A stretch of DNA of 64,000 nucleotides from Sinohyriopsis cumingii (Eukaryota > Mollusca > Bivalvia > Unionida > Unionidae), in NCBI GenBank assembly GCA_028554795.2, contig CM068827.1, positions 75,093,244-75,157,243 of the forward strand. The letters run 5' to 3'. A model generated the notes under the pieces. The model worked only from the letters and a program-made list of their open reading frames with translations, did not search any database and was not told the origin of the DNA. Both the position numbers and the translations under genes were made by a program. Position 1 is the first letter of the stretch, and every line of letters begins with the position of its first letter. Shown here piece by piece: positions 8,572 through 16,535 of this stretch.

Positions 8572-8645
8572 ACAAGGTTTGATAGCTCAATCAGTATGGT
8601 ATTGGACTGTGACGCTCGCGGTCCAGGATCAAACCCCCATGGCTG
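8572..8645 (+). other. tRNA-like segment with Pol III box A/B-like motifs
   Basis: TAGCTCAATCAGTATGG resembles a tRNA D-arm/box A and GGATCAAACCCCC resembles a T-arm/box B, about 45 bp apart. GGTTTGA at the start could pair with TCAAACC. The segment does not fold into a convincing complete tRNA cloverleaf with a matching acceptor stem. It could be a tRNA-derived relic, a SINE head or a Pol III promoter. Confidence 0.35.
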
Positions 8646-8717
8646 ACAATTTGTCGGTGGTGTGCGCATAATTGCGATTTTTATAATAGTGGGGGAACCG
8701 CAAACCCCCCCCCCCCC

Positions 8718-8814
8718 CGCTCAGCAAAATTCAACCACAATATTGACTTGTGGTTGATACATATTTTCGTATCACCCACTGGATTAATTATTGTGGGTGG
8801 GATTTTGCTGAGCG
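8718..8814. repeat. Long imperfect hairpin in the centre of E1
   Basis: The left arm 8718-8742 (CGCTCAGCAAAATTCAACCA, continuing CAATA) pairs with 8789-8814 ending GGGATTTTGCTGAGCG, with one bulge. A second stem lies inside: GTGGTTGATAC with GTATCACCCAC around an 8-base loop. A poly-C run abuts the left arm. The structure resembles cruciform replication origins or attenuator hairpins; function unproven. Confidence 0.75.
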
Positions 8815-8826
8815 TATATGTTTGTA

Positions 8827-9262
8827 CTGTCCTTAGTTAAGTTATATGTTTGTGCCGTCCATGCATAATCTGAGCTCGCTAATACACTCGATAGGGGCTC
8901 TTCATTCATTGTATATAACCATTTCATTGTATATATCCATTTCATTGTATATATCCATTTCCTTAGTTAAGTTATATGTTTGTGCCGTCCAATGCATAAT
9001 CTGAGCTCGCTAATACACTCGATAGGGGCTCTTCATTCATTGTATATATCCATTTCATTGTATATATCCATTTCCTTAGTTAAGTTATATGTTTGTGCCG
9101 TCCAATGCATAATCTGAGCTCGCTAATACACTCGATAGGGGCTCTTCATTCATAATCTGAGCTCGCTAATACACTCGATAGGAGCTCTTCATTCATTGTA
9201 TATGTTGTGCTGTCCTTGAAACATCCCGACGAACTCGCTAAACACTCGATAGGGGTTCTAGG
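8827..9262 (+). repeat. Tandem repeats with CCTTAGTTAAG...GTGCCGTCC units
   Basis: Three to four partial copies of a unit of about 110-130 bp: TTAGTTAAGTTATATGTTTG, then GTGCCGTCC, GCATAATCTGAGCTCGCTAA, ACACTCGATAGGGGCTCTTC and one to three TTCATTGTATATATCCA steps. The last copy is diverged (about 9214-9262). The array ends about 40 bp before the 148-aa gene start. GTGCCGTCCTTAG words recur in inverted orientation in E2 (24410-24530). Confidence 0.8.
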
Positions 9263-9300
9263 GATATTTTTTTTTATTTTAAAGATTTATATATTATATA

Positions 9301-9747
9301 ATGAACCATGAAAATATGAATGATGTAATTTTTGCTATTAAAAAATTGAAAAAAGATGGAATTAATATATCTGATGAACTTAATCCTGAAAAAATAGTTT
9401 CTGACTTTGAGATTTTACAAGAACGTAAAACCCAGGGGACACACACACTATCATCTGAATACAGGCTCATGAAGCGGATTCAGGCGGCAATGTTTCAGTC
9501 GCTAGCTACCGTAGAAGATGATCATGTGAAGGAATTCGTTCCTCTCTCTGCCGCCGTAGAAAGAATTAAATCGTTATTATCCCACGAGTATGAGGCAAAG
9601 AAAATGATTAGTACTCGCATAAGACTATTAAGAAAAATTATGTTAGAAAGTAACTTCGTTACTGGTGAAACGATCCAGAGTAACTTCGTGACTGGTGAAA
9701 CGATCCAGAGTAACCCCGTCCAAAGTAGTAATTTTGAAAATGACTGA
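9301..9747 (+). CDS. Unknown 148-aa helical protein
   Basis: Lys/Glu-rich, predicted helical protein without a recognised domain. A word FQSLATV at about residues 66-72 is conserved in E3. Near the C-terminus a ten-residue unit SNFVTGETIQ is exactly duplicated, followed by a partial third SN-P-VQSSNF. A TA-rich stretch directly precedes the ATG. Decayed homologues sit in the same place in E3 (42509-42940) and, on the opposite strand, in E2 (about 23800-24250), so it is an ancestral element gene. Confidence 0.7.
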   Translation: MNHENMNDVIFAIKKLKKDGINISDELNPEKIVSDFEILQERKTQGTHTLSSEYRLMKRIQAAMFQSLATVEDDHVKEFVPLSAAVERIKSLLSHEYEAKKMISTRIRLLRKIMLESNFVTGETIQSNFVTGETIQSNPVQSSNFEND

Positions 9748-10565
9748 GATATTTGATCAGAAATATTATTTCTGAATTTGATGGGTTAGTTGGTACTTAG
9801 ATTTATGCAATTTATAACTCTGATTGGCTAGTTGGTACTCAAATTTATTTATTCATAATTTTGATGGGCTACTTGGTACTCAGATTTATTATTTTCTGAA
9901 TTAATTTGTTTTTTTACTGAAATTTAACAAAATTGTACAAATTTCTTAATTTTGACTACCATTTACCCCATCAAAAACATAAAATTGTACAAATTTCTTA
10001 ATTTGAGTACCATTTACCCCATCAAAAACATAAAATTGTACAAATTTCTTAATTTGACTACCATTTACCCCATCAAATTTACAAAATTGTACAAATTTCT
10101 TAATTTTACAAATTATTTATTCACTGAATTAATTTATTTATTTCTGAATTAATTTATTTATTTACTGAATTAATTTATTTATTTACTGAATTAATTTGTT
10201 TTTTTTTACTGAAATTTAACAAAATTGTACAAATTTCTTAATTTTGACTACCATTTACCCCATCAAAAACATAAAATTGTACAAATTTCTTAATTTGAGT
10301 ACCATTTACACCATCAAATTTACAAAATTGTACAAATTTCTTAATTTGAGTACCATTTACCCCATCAAAAACATAAAATTGTACAAATTTCTTAATTTTA
10401 CAAATTATTTATTTCTGAATTATTATTTATTTATAACTCTGATGGGTGAGTTGGTACTCAGATTTATGCAATTTATAACTCTGATGGGTGAGTTGGTACT
10501 TAGAATCGAAGATTCTTATTTATGTGAAAATGATCAAATTTTCAGAAAAAAATAAAACATTTTAA
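9748..10565 (+). repeat. Repeat array built on CCATTTACCCCATCAAA
   Basis: Units of about 57 bp: TACCATTTACCCCATCAAA, AACATAAAATTGTACAAATT, TCTTAATTTGAG. They form two blocks (9925-10105 and 10205-10400), separated by a run of TGAATTAATTTATTTATT steps. Both sides carry GATGGGTGAGTTGGTACTCA and ATTTATGCAATTTATAACTC words, which are near-inverted relatives of the same motif. The short frames across the array are repeat translation and not genes. The array lies between the rightward 148-aa gene and the convergent leftward structural block. E3 has the same kind of array in the same place. Confidence 0.75.
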
Positions 10566-10571
10566 AAAACA

Positions 10572-10750
10572 TGAATTACCTCATCAGATATATTTATTCG
10601 ACTTTGATGCAGGAGTGCGCCGGAGTTCATCTAACTGTTCTTGTGTTAATAAGAAATCCTCGTTTCCGTGTTCATCAATGACTAAATTGTGAAAACGCGC
10701 GTTTTCAAGTGTATAAAAACCCTCACGTGCTGGTACATTACTGGATCTTT
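10572..10750 (-). pseudogene. Small conserved frame without ATG, next to the penton-like gene
   Basis: An open minus-strand frame of about 55 codons includes IDEHGNEDFLLTQEQLDEL and ends at a TGA near 10572. There is no ATG in frame; an upstream TAA closes it. E2 has a longer homologue in the equivalent place (23310-23547), with TDEYGNKKLLLTQEKLNEL. It is therefore probably a truncated remnant of a small element gene of unknown function. Confidence 0.45.
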
Positions 10751-10775
10751 AAAATCAAAGATCTACGATAAAGTC

Positions 10776-12191
10776 TTACGACTTTACATACAGATTTATT
10801 ACAAGTTCTTCTTCACGTATGTCAATTAAGCGATTAAGGTGGTCTGTGAGTTTAAAATTTATTCGTGTTAACATATTATTGTGACACCGTAAATACACAG
10901 GATTAGTTGGTTCTTGCACGATTAAACTTCCAGGGGGAACTTGTGGTGTGAACGTGTACAGGATGTATCCTTGTTGAGCTTGATTTGATCTTCCGAGATC
11001 TATTTGATAGCTGCCATCGATTACGTCACAAACCAGATTGACCGCGACCGTCGGTGTTATATTAACGATTCCCGGAGATATGTGTCTTCCGCCGCCATGT
11101 GGATCATTATCATATCTAAGAACAACTGCTGGTGGAATTAATTTTCTCCATGCATTGAGTATTTTAGGAAAAAACTCATCAATGACATCACTGACAGATT
11201 TTCTTAACTCGGTTACACTATACCCGGGAAATTTAAAATTTGGTACATCGGCTTCTGTTAATTTATATTTATCTAACCATATGTTTGCATGAGTTCCTTC
11301 AGAAAATTCTAAACTAAGCATCGCTTGAACTATTCGGTTATTAATATATTCCATATCTGATATAAGCTGATTTAATATTTCCACACGCGTGATGATTTTT
11401 TCACGCGATGACGCTGATATGTCAAAAATATGTTCGTTAAAATATTGATTTAGTTGATCTAGTTGTTTTTTACATTCTTGATTGATTTCCTGAAAATATT
11501 CAATAATATCACTCCGATAAATAGCAAAACTATTTGCTTTTTCCCCGGAATTGTTAAAAGCCCATAACTCATCAAAATCGTGAATTAAAACCTTGCTGAG
11601 CATTGATTTATTTTTTAAAATACGTAGTTCTTCCCCGTATGATGGATTAATTTCATGATATGATTGCCTATCCGTGACATAATCAGACTTTTTCGGCTCT
11701 GGTGGTATCGGTGTTATCGGTGGTGATATTTCAGGCCATCCTAGCACGGATCTTATCGTGGATTGATAAATATCAACGGCATAATCAGGCGAGTTTATTT
11801 CAATCGTCGAGGACAGGGTGGGTTCATGAACATTAATTGATATTTTTGATTCTTTTCCCGTTATTGATTTTATTCTACGCGCAAATTCCTCACTGATCTC
11901 TTCAATCTCGTAACTGCCAGTTGGTATTCCAACAACAACCCAGTCAGGTGTTCCATCGGGTTTGTTGTTGTTAGCAAATATAAGCGAATTATTTGCTGGT
12001 GTACCATTAAATGATTTTGATCTGATATTTGGCCAGCTGTAATATACTCGTAATTGTGCTAGTGCTATTTCTTTTACTGGAATTGCAGTGGGAAAATTAA
12101 CACTAAATTCAGGATTAATTGAACTTACCGAGATCATCGTTATCTTTGGCGGAGTTGTGTTGGTCACGATCTGCTGGAGTAATTCTGTCAT
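10776..12191 (-). CDS. Penton-like minor capsid protein (probable)
   Basis: 471 aa. The N-terminal third has FSVNFPTAIPVKEIALAQLR, then YYSWPNI, a GSYEIEEI turn and INSPDYAVDIY, a pattern I associate with a protein widespread in invertebrate Maverick/adintovirus loci. A coiled region (about 205-285) is followed by a C-terminal beta-rich part. The assignment as penton/minor capsid rests on gene position and this pattern and is not proven. Its start overlaps the end of the two-TM gene by 77 nt. Homologues: E2 22256-23180, E3 44500-45892. Confidence 0.65.
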   Translation of the reverse strand: MTELLQQIVTNTTPPKITMISVSSINPEFSVNFPTAIPVKEIALAQLRVYYSWPNIRSKSFNGTPANNSLIFANNNKPDGTPDWVVVGIPTGSYEIEEISEEFARRIKSITGKESKISINVHEPTLSSTIEINSPDYAVDIYQSTIRSVLGWPEISPPITPIPPEPKKSDYVTDRQSYHEINPSYGEELRILKNKSMLSKVLIHDFDELWAFNNSGEKANSFAIYRSDIIEYFQEINQECKKQLDQLNQYFNEHIFDISASSREKIITRVEILNQLISDMEYINNRIVQAMLSLEFSEGTHANIWLDKYKLTEADVPNFKFPGYSVTELRKSVSDVIDEFFPKILNAWRKLIPPAVVLRYDNDPHGGGRHISPGIVNITPTVAVNLVCDVIDGSYQIDLGRSNQAQQGYILYTFTPQVPPGSLIVQEPTNPVYLRCHNNMLTRINFKLTDHLNRLIDIREEELVINLYVKS

Positions 12192-12639
12192 TATTGATAC
12201 TTGTATCTTTAATACCTTCGTCGTATATTTTGGTTATCATTGAAAATTCGAAATGAGATATAATTCCATCACTGAGACTCGCTGATAACAACGAGGATAA
12301 TTTCGAGTATGCTACCGTCGCTGTATGTAATTTTATTTTGTAATCGGATAATTTTTCGTTCGTGCAAGTACATATTTTTTTTGTGATGATATTAAGCACA
12401 CCTGCAATAGTTGTTGCTGCTGAAATACAAATAGTTACAGCTACTGGTGCCATCGTTGTCAACGCTGATAATATTACACCGGTTCCAGCAACAACAGCGG
12501 ATACTGAATAAACAATCACATCAACGATAACCAATCGTCGTCGATATTTTTTTACTTTTACCGTATATTGATCGACTTGATCTTTTAGCGCCGCCTGCCA
12601 TTCACGCGCTTGATTGTACCTGTATTGTGCACCGTCCAT
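12115..12639 (-). CDS. Two-transmembrane-segment protein
   Basis: 174 aa. A charged N-terminal helix (about 10-35) is followed by two hydrophobic segments (about 36-60 and 64-86), then a CTCTNEK motif and a helical tail. The hydrophobic hairpin between two cytosolic helices recalls the general layout of SLATT-type or virion membrane proteins, but no family can be named. It lies between fibre (8-bp gap) and penton-like (77-nt overlap) genes and reads with them. It is conserved in E2 and E3, so it is probably a virion or entry/egress function. Confidence 0.7.
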   Translation of the reverse strand: MDGAQYRYNQAREWQAALKDQVDQYTVKVKKYRRRLVIVDVIVYSVSAVVAGTGVILSALTTMAPVAVTICISAATTIAGVLNIITKKICTCTNEKLSDYKIKLHTATVAYSKLSSLLSASLSDGIISHFEFSMITKIYDEGIKDTSINNDRITPADRDQHNSAKDNDDLGKFN

Positions 12640-12647
12640 ATATATTT

Positions 12648-13670
12648 TTATGCAGGAACCAATTGAGGTGTTTCAGCTACAAATTCCAAACACCACCAGT
12701 AAGATGTTGCGGTTAATTTCTTATCATCTGCTTCCAGAATAAATATTTCTTCGGTTCCGCTATTTAATACAACAGATACAACCCCGGAAAACCTGTCGGT
12801 GGAATGACGCCATGGAAACGTTGTAAATATTTCAAATTTTGCAGCACTAAACACAGACAGCCTGTACACGCCAGTGACTGTTGCGGTATATTTGATAGTA
12901 TTATTTTGCTGCGACCATGTTGCAAATCCCGATGATACCGTGCATACGATGTTTGTGATATGCCCGGGAGTTATTCCAGCTGGAATTTCAATCAAATTGG
13001 TTTTGTTGACAATCTCAGGAATTCCCGCTACGACGTCTTGCTGTGTTTGTTTGATCGTGTCTATGTTACTTTTGATATCAACGAGTTTCATGTCAATGGC
13101 GCGTGGAGTACCGAAGAATTTATCTATGGCATCATCGGTTTTTTGAAAATTTCTTCGAAATCTTCCAAAAGCGCCTGCGTGAACGTCATACTCAGCCCGT
13201 AACGTGGATAATTTACCGTCTACGGTGCCATAGTTGACGTCGACGTATTTTGTTGTTGCTGCGTCTTCGTCAGATGTTGGATCTCTTAAAACTACTATTT
13301 TGTTCCCGTTCATGCTAAGTTCACCCATCATTGTGTCACCGGTGTTTCTCACGCGATTAGCAACACTTTTTGCAATTTCATCTCTGATGGTTTTAAGTGA
13401 CATACTTGAATCTCTGATTCTACCACCGTCAGTAAACACGGGAATATTATCCGTAACTGCACGAAGTACTCGCCGGACTATATCATTCCATTTGATATTG
13501 CTGGTTTTTAGTTTACCATATCGATCCTGAAAAATAACAACTTCATCTGGGTCAACTCCAGCCAGGTTCATAATATCAGCGAGGTCATCCTTAGTCACAT
13601 ACTTCGACAGATCAACGTCGCCGGGCTTTTTCTTAACGCGTGAAGAAGATCTTCCGTAAATATCAACCAT
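12648..13670 (-). CDS. Fibre/tail-spike-like attachment protein (probable)
   Basis: 340 aa. An N-terminal anchor region is followed by PVFTDGGRIRDSSMS and then NTGDTMMGELSMNGNKI plus DPTSDEDAATTKYVD. That is the GDTM-G-L-M-N-I/DP-AATK-YVD pattern of phage tail fibre repeats. A coiled middle follows, then a C-terminal domain (about 225-340) with ATVTGVYRLSV, which looks like a beta-sandwich head. The trimeric-fibre role in host attachment is inferred from this pattern. Homologous remnants: E2 20934-21778 and E3 47580-48475. Confidence 0.7.
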   Translation of the reverse strand: MVDIYGRSSSRVKKKPGDVDLSKYVTKDDLADIMNLAGVDPDEVVIFQDRYGKLKTSNIKWNDIVRRVLRAVTDNIPVFTDGGRIRDSSMSLKTIRDEIAKSVANRVRNTGDTMMGELSMNGNKIVVLRDPTSDEDAATTKYVDVNYGTVDGKLSTLRAEYDVHAGAFGRFRRNFQKTDDAIDKFFGTPRAIDMKLVDIKSNIDTIKQTQQDVVAGIPEIVNKTNLIEIPAGITPGHITNIVCTVSSGFATWSQQNNTIKYTATVTGVYRLSVFSAAKFEIFTTFPWRHSTDRFSGVVSVVLNSGTEEIFILEADDKKLTATSYWWCLEFVAETPQLVPA

Positions 13671-13687
13671 TATATAAGATCCGTTGT

Positions 13688-14150
13688 TTAAAACGCCTTA
13701 CGCGCAACATATCGGTTGCTTGTATAATCGTGCACGACTTTATGTGGCGGCCTGGATGATTTTGATATAGCGTCGAGTACATTAATTACTTCACGGCCTC
13801 ATATTGGCGGATCTGTCATTGTTTGTGTGGGTAGCGTTGAATACCAAACTTTACAACCAGAGGTTCCTGCGTGAAGTGGTGCGACATACTTGATAAATTC
13901 AACAGGTGGAGCTAACCCGTATGAATCAAAATAAACGATTCCACGTGGATCAACCGCGTATGATACCCAATGAGTACCGGGTCCAGAACGTTCATCGAGA
14001 TTAATAATACCTGTTTCGAGTTTGTTTGGTTGTTTTGGTAATTGATCTCGCATAAAAACACCTCTAAAGGCAGATATTTTTAATTTTTAGCGGCATTAAG
14101 TAAATCAAAATTTGATGCTGGAACGTCTAACGAAATGATCCTGGAAGCCT
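13688..14150 (-). pseudogene. Adenain-type protease, broken twice
   Basis: The open part 13802-14053 has FMRDQLPKQP, GTHWVSY with the catalytic His, and VYFDSYG with the acidic partner. A conserved Gln follows in PTQT, then TDPPI and TGA (13799-13801). In E2 and E3 the codon at the TGA position is Cys, followed by GREV. It is the expected catalytic Cys of this C5-type protease. The frame then stays open for 36 codons to TAA at 13688-13690. Upstream, the conserved segment beginning near 14150 is in another frame, with stops just before 14053. Virion-maturation proteases of this family cleave capsid precursors in adenoviruses. As written, E1 cannot make an active one unless recoding occurs. Confidence 0.85.
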
Positions 14151-14182
14151 TAGGCCTCTCCCCCAACGAGATCCTGGCAATC

Positions 14183-14554
14183 TTAAGCCGCGTCCCTTTT
14201 TTTGTATCCTTGCCCTGTTGCTTTCTTTAGTGCCATTCCAGCAGCTGTTCCAACAGCACCTAACGCGGCTGCAGCTATTAATGCCGGAATGGCCGCAAGA
14301 AGTGGGAATATACCACCCGTTTTAAACATGTCTTTGATGGCGCTCGGGGAGAGATGAAATTGAACTCCAGTTTTTGATTCCAGAGCTTTATTGAAATGTT
14401 TAATCTGATTATTTGTCAACGATAATTTGTTTGGACCACCACTAATCTGATCTCGTTTTAGTGATATTTTAGTTCCGCATTTGTTGGCGGTTTTTGATTG
14501 AAGCTTTTTTACCTGACCGGGAGTCAGAGTAACATTAACATGACTGTACGACAT
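14183..14554 (-). CDS. pX-like small virion protein
   Basis: 123 aa. The N-terminal half has two LTPGQVKKLQ / LTNNQIKHFNKA-type repeats. It is followed by GGIFPLL and a hydrophobic Ala-rich segment (about 81-109), then a basic tail. This arrangement is typical of the adintovirus pX-like protein family found in many invertebrate genomes. The hydrophobic segment suggests membrane interaction. It is basic overall. Conserved in E2 (20039-20396) and E3 (48950-49383). The family name comes from recalled similarity and was not tested. Confidence 0.7.
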   Translation of the reverse strand: MSYSHVNVTLTPGQVKKLQSKTANKCGTKISLKRDQISGGPNKLSLTNNQIKHFNKALESKTGVQFHLSPSAIKDMFKTGGIFPLLAAIPALIAAAALGAVGTAAGMALKKATGQGYKKRDAA

Positions 14555-14585
14555 TTTTTATATAAATAATATTTTTTTTGAATAA

Positions 14586-16034
14586 TTAAAGATTTTCCAC
14601 TGGTGCATCAACGACCCTCATTCGACCACTACCACCTTCAAGTAACATGGCTTTATCGCTAAGTATGACCGCGATTGCTCTGTAGGTGCCTCGAATAAGA
14701 GGTGGACCAGCTATATCAGGAGGAGGGTTAGTAACACGAGCTCGAAAGTGTATATCAACGACAGATTGCTTGGATAAATCAAGATGTTCCAACGAAAAGT
14801 AATAAATCGGATATGAAGTTCTGAAATCTAATTGTGATATTTGCAACCCAGTATCTATATTTTGATCACGTCCCATGAATGACATTAAACGATGATGTGC
14901 ACGCGCTACATGATTTTGACCAAAATTTAACAATATATCCTCGGCTGGTTCTTGATGTCCATTTATCCGTAAGGAAACTTCATTAACTCCAAGGTTGTCA
15001 AATATCATATGTGAACGTTCTTGATCATTTATCCTAGCATTATCTTGCAGCGCAATAAAAATATGTCGTGGTGCAGAAACACCTTGCTGTGATGCTATAT
15101 GCCATGTAAATAAACCATTAACATTACTTTGAATAGCATCTGTGGTTACTGTTAACCATGATAGCAATGATTTACCGCCTTGATCCATAAAAGAGAGTAA
15201 TTTTTGTTCTTCAGTAATAGATGGAGTCATTACTGGCATCCACAATGAAAGCTTCGATATATTTACTTTACCAGCGTCATCAACAGCAAAACCTCGCCAG
15301 ATTGCATCATTATCATCACCTTTTCTTACAAGCACAACTGTGTGTTTAGCTCCAAAGATGACCTTTCTAACATTTCTGCAAAATCCAAAGATGTGAGACA
15401 GTGGAATTGCACATGAAAAATTTCTATTATTTCCTGACAGAGCTGCTCGGCGTGTTGCAAACCCTAAGTTGTAAGTCGTGCTATCATCTTTTAAAATATC
15501 AAAAGCAGCAGCTGGTCTGGCTGCGTATTCAGGACCATCAGCAACTGGTTGTGGATCAGATGCAGTACCTACTGGTGTTCGTATTTTAGCATACCTGATA
15601 TGATCAGCGTTGATGGTAATATCCTTAGCAAACATCATTGTTGGACCGGCTGATCTTGTAAAGTCGTCAGAATATCTCGCCAGACCAATTATTGTTGTAG
15701 CAACATCAACATCCTTCTGAACTGATTCAATATTTTTTCCGTCAATCATATATGTGGCGCTATCAAACAACGCCATAATCCCGTTGTTGACAAAACCAAC
15801 ACGCAGATTGGCACCATATGCCGTATCATCCCCCTTTACAAGTTCACCTTCTACTTCAATAAATGCCTCAGCGGGCAAGAAATATCTACTTGTATCATGA
15901 ACCTGTAATTCGATTCTCCCCCGCTGATTTGGTAGTCTTGCGTCATAAGAATAAAATTGATAATCACGTATAGATTCATACTTAAGGACAGGTGCCTCCA
16001 TATCAAATGCTGGGTCTGATTCGCGCCTGAACAT
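14586..16034 (-). CDS. Major capsid protein, double jelly-roll type (F54H12.2-like)
   Basis: About 482 aa from the Met of MFRRESD at 16034; an upstream in-frame Met at 16052 is not supported by E3. The N-terminus has RGRIELQVHD and an AEAFIEVEGEL strand, then VGFVNNGIMALF and a MIDGKNIES turn. This fits the Maverick capsid proteins annotated in animals as F54H12.2-like. Length is within the family range. These proteins form the pseudo-hexagonal capsid shell. It lies between the pX-like and pVI-like genes. Fragments remain in E2 (C-terminus only) and E3. Confidence 0.85.
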   Translation of the reverse strand: MFRRESDPAFDMEAPVLKYESIRDYQFYSYDARLPNQRGRIELQVHDTSRYFLPAEAFIEVEGELVKGDDTAYGANLRVGFVNNGIMALFDSATYMIDGKNIESVQKDVDVATTIIGLARYSDDFTRSAGPTMMFAKDITINADHIRYAKIRTPVGTASDPQPVADGPEYAARPAAAFDILKDDSTTYNLGFATRRAALSGNNRNFSCAIPLSHIFGFCRNVRKVIFGAKHTVVLVRKGDDNDAIWRGFAVDDAGKVNISKLSLWMPVMTPSITEEQKLLSFMDQGGKSLLSWLTVTTDAIQSNVNGLFTWHIASQQGVSAPRHIFIALQDNARINDQERSHMIFDNLGVNEVSLRINGHQEPAEDILLNFGQNHVARAHHRLMSFMGRDQNIDTGLQISQLDFRTSYPIYYFSLEHLDLSKQSVVDIHFRARVTNPPPDIAGPPLIRGTYRAIAVILSDKAMLLEGGSGRMRVVDAPVENL

Positions 16035-16066
16035 TTTTATTATAGTTACCATTTTTCAAATGATGA

Positions 16067-16501
16067 TCATCGTCGACGAAGACCGCTTCCCGCTATTAAA
16101 TTTGCTGTTATATTTTTTTCTGCTTCTTCAGATATCGCCGCTAGTTTTTGATTTGCAGCTTGATTTATTATTTTACTTACGTCTGCGGGCATCATCTCAG
16201 TACTTGCCAGTTTCACCGGTGGTTGTTGTTTTCGTCGCAATAATCGTGCTAGTCTTTCCTTGATCGCCGAGAACGCCTTACCAGCAACATTGACAATTGC
16301 ACCAGGAGCTTTATCACGAACAATATCAATAGCCTTCATCGATAATTGTTTTGCAACAGGTGCTACTTTTGGAGCTATCCTCGTGAATAATCCCCGAATG
16401 ACATCACCAAGTCCATTTCCGTAAATAACACTATAGATTGGTAATCGTGAGTTTACCGCTCTAACCTGTGTGGGTTTACGATGATTATCATGCACAATCA
16501 T
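16067..16501 (-). CDS. Small basic virion protein, pVI-like position
   Basis: 144 aa. A basic N-terminus is followed by YGNGLGDVIRGLFTRI, an amphipathic helix candidate. Then comes an Ala/Lys-rich helical region with LARLLRRK, and finally a GSGLRRR end. The amphipathic helix after a G-rich turn, beside the capsid gene, resembles adenovirus pVI-like membrane-lytic proteins, but this is inference. Homologue in E3 at 50755-51197; none in the truncated E2. Confidence 0.55.
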   Translation of the reverse strand: MIVHDNHRKPTQVRAVNSRLPIYSVIYGNGLGDVIRGLFTRIAPKVAPVAKQLSMKAIDIVRDKAPGAIVNVAGKAFSAIKERLARLLRRKQQPPVKLASTEMMPADVSKIINQAANQKLAAISEEAEKNITANLIAGSGLRRR

Positions 16502-16535
16502 CTTATTTTATTTACCATTTATCTAATCGCGGTGA

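Larger units (their letters stand above)
8033..9300. other. Central non-coding region of E1
   Basis: About 1.27 kb without a convincing ORF between the HNH gene and the 148-aa gene. It contains, in order: a short repeat array (8390-8520), a tRNA-like segment (8572-8645), a poly-C run (8706-8718), a long hairpin (8718-8814) and a repeat array with GTGCCGTCC motifs (8827-9262). The concentration of structure suggests a control or replication region. This is inference. Confidence 0.6.

Noticed and set aside
8390..9262. CRISPR-like array
   Set aside because: Repeats are of unequal length, without unique spacers of constant size, and lie in a eukaryotic element.
9952..10555. Two plus-strand frames of 66 and 103 codons with repeated TTIYPIKNIKLYKFLN words
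   Set aside because: They are translations of the 57-bp repeat array. No start context or conserved non-repeat part is seen, and the E3 array does not keep the frame.
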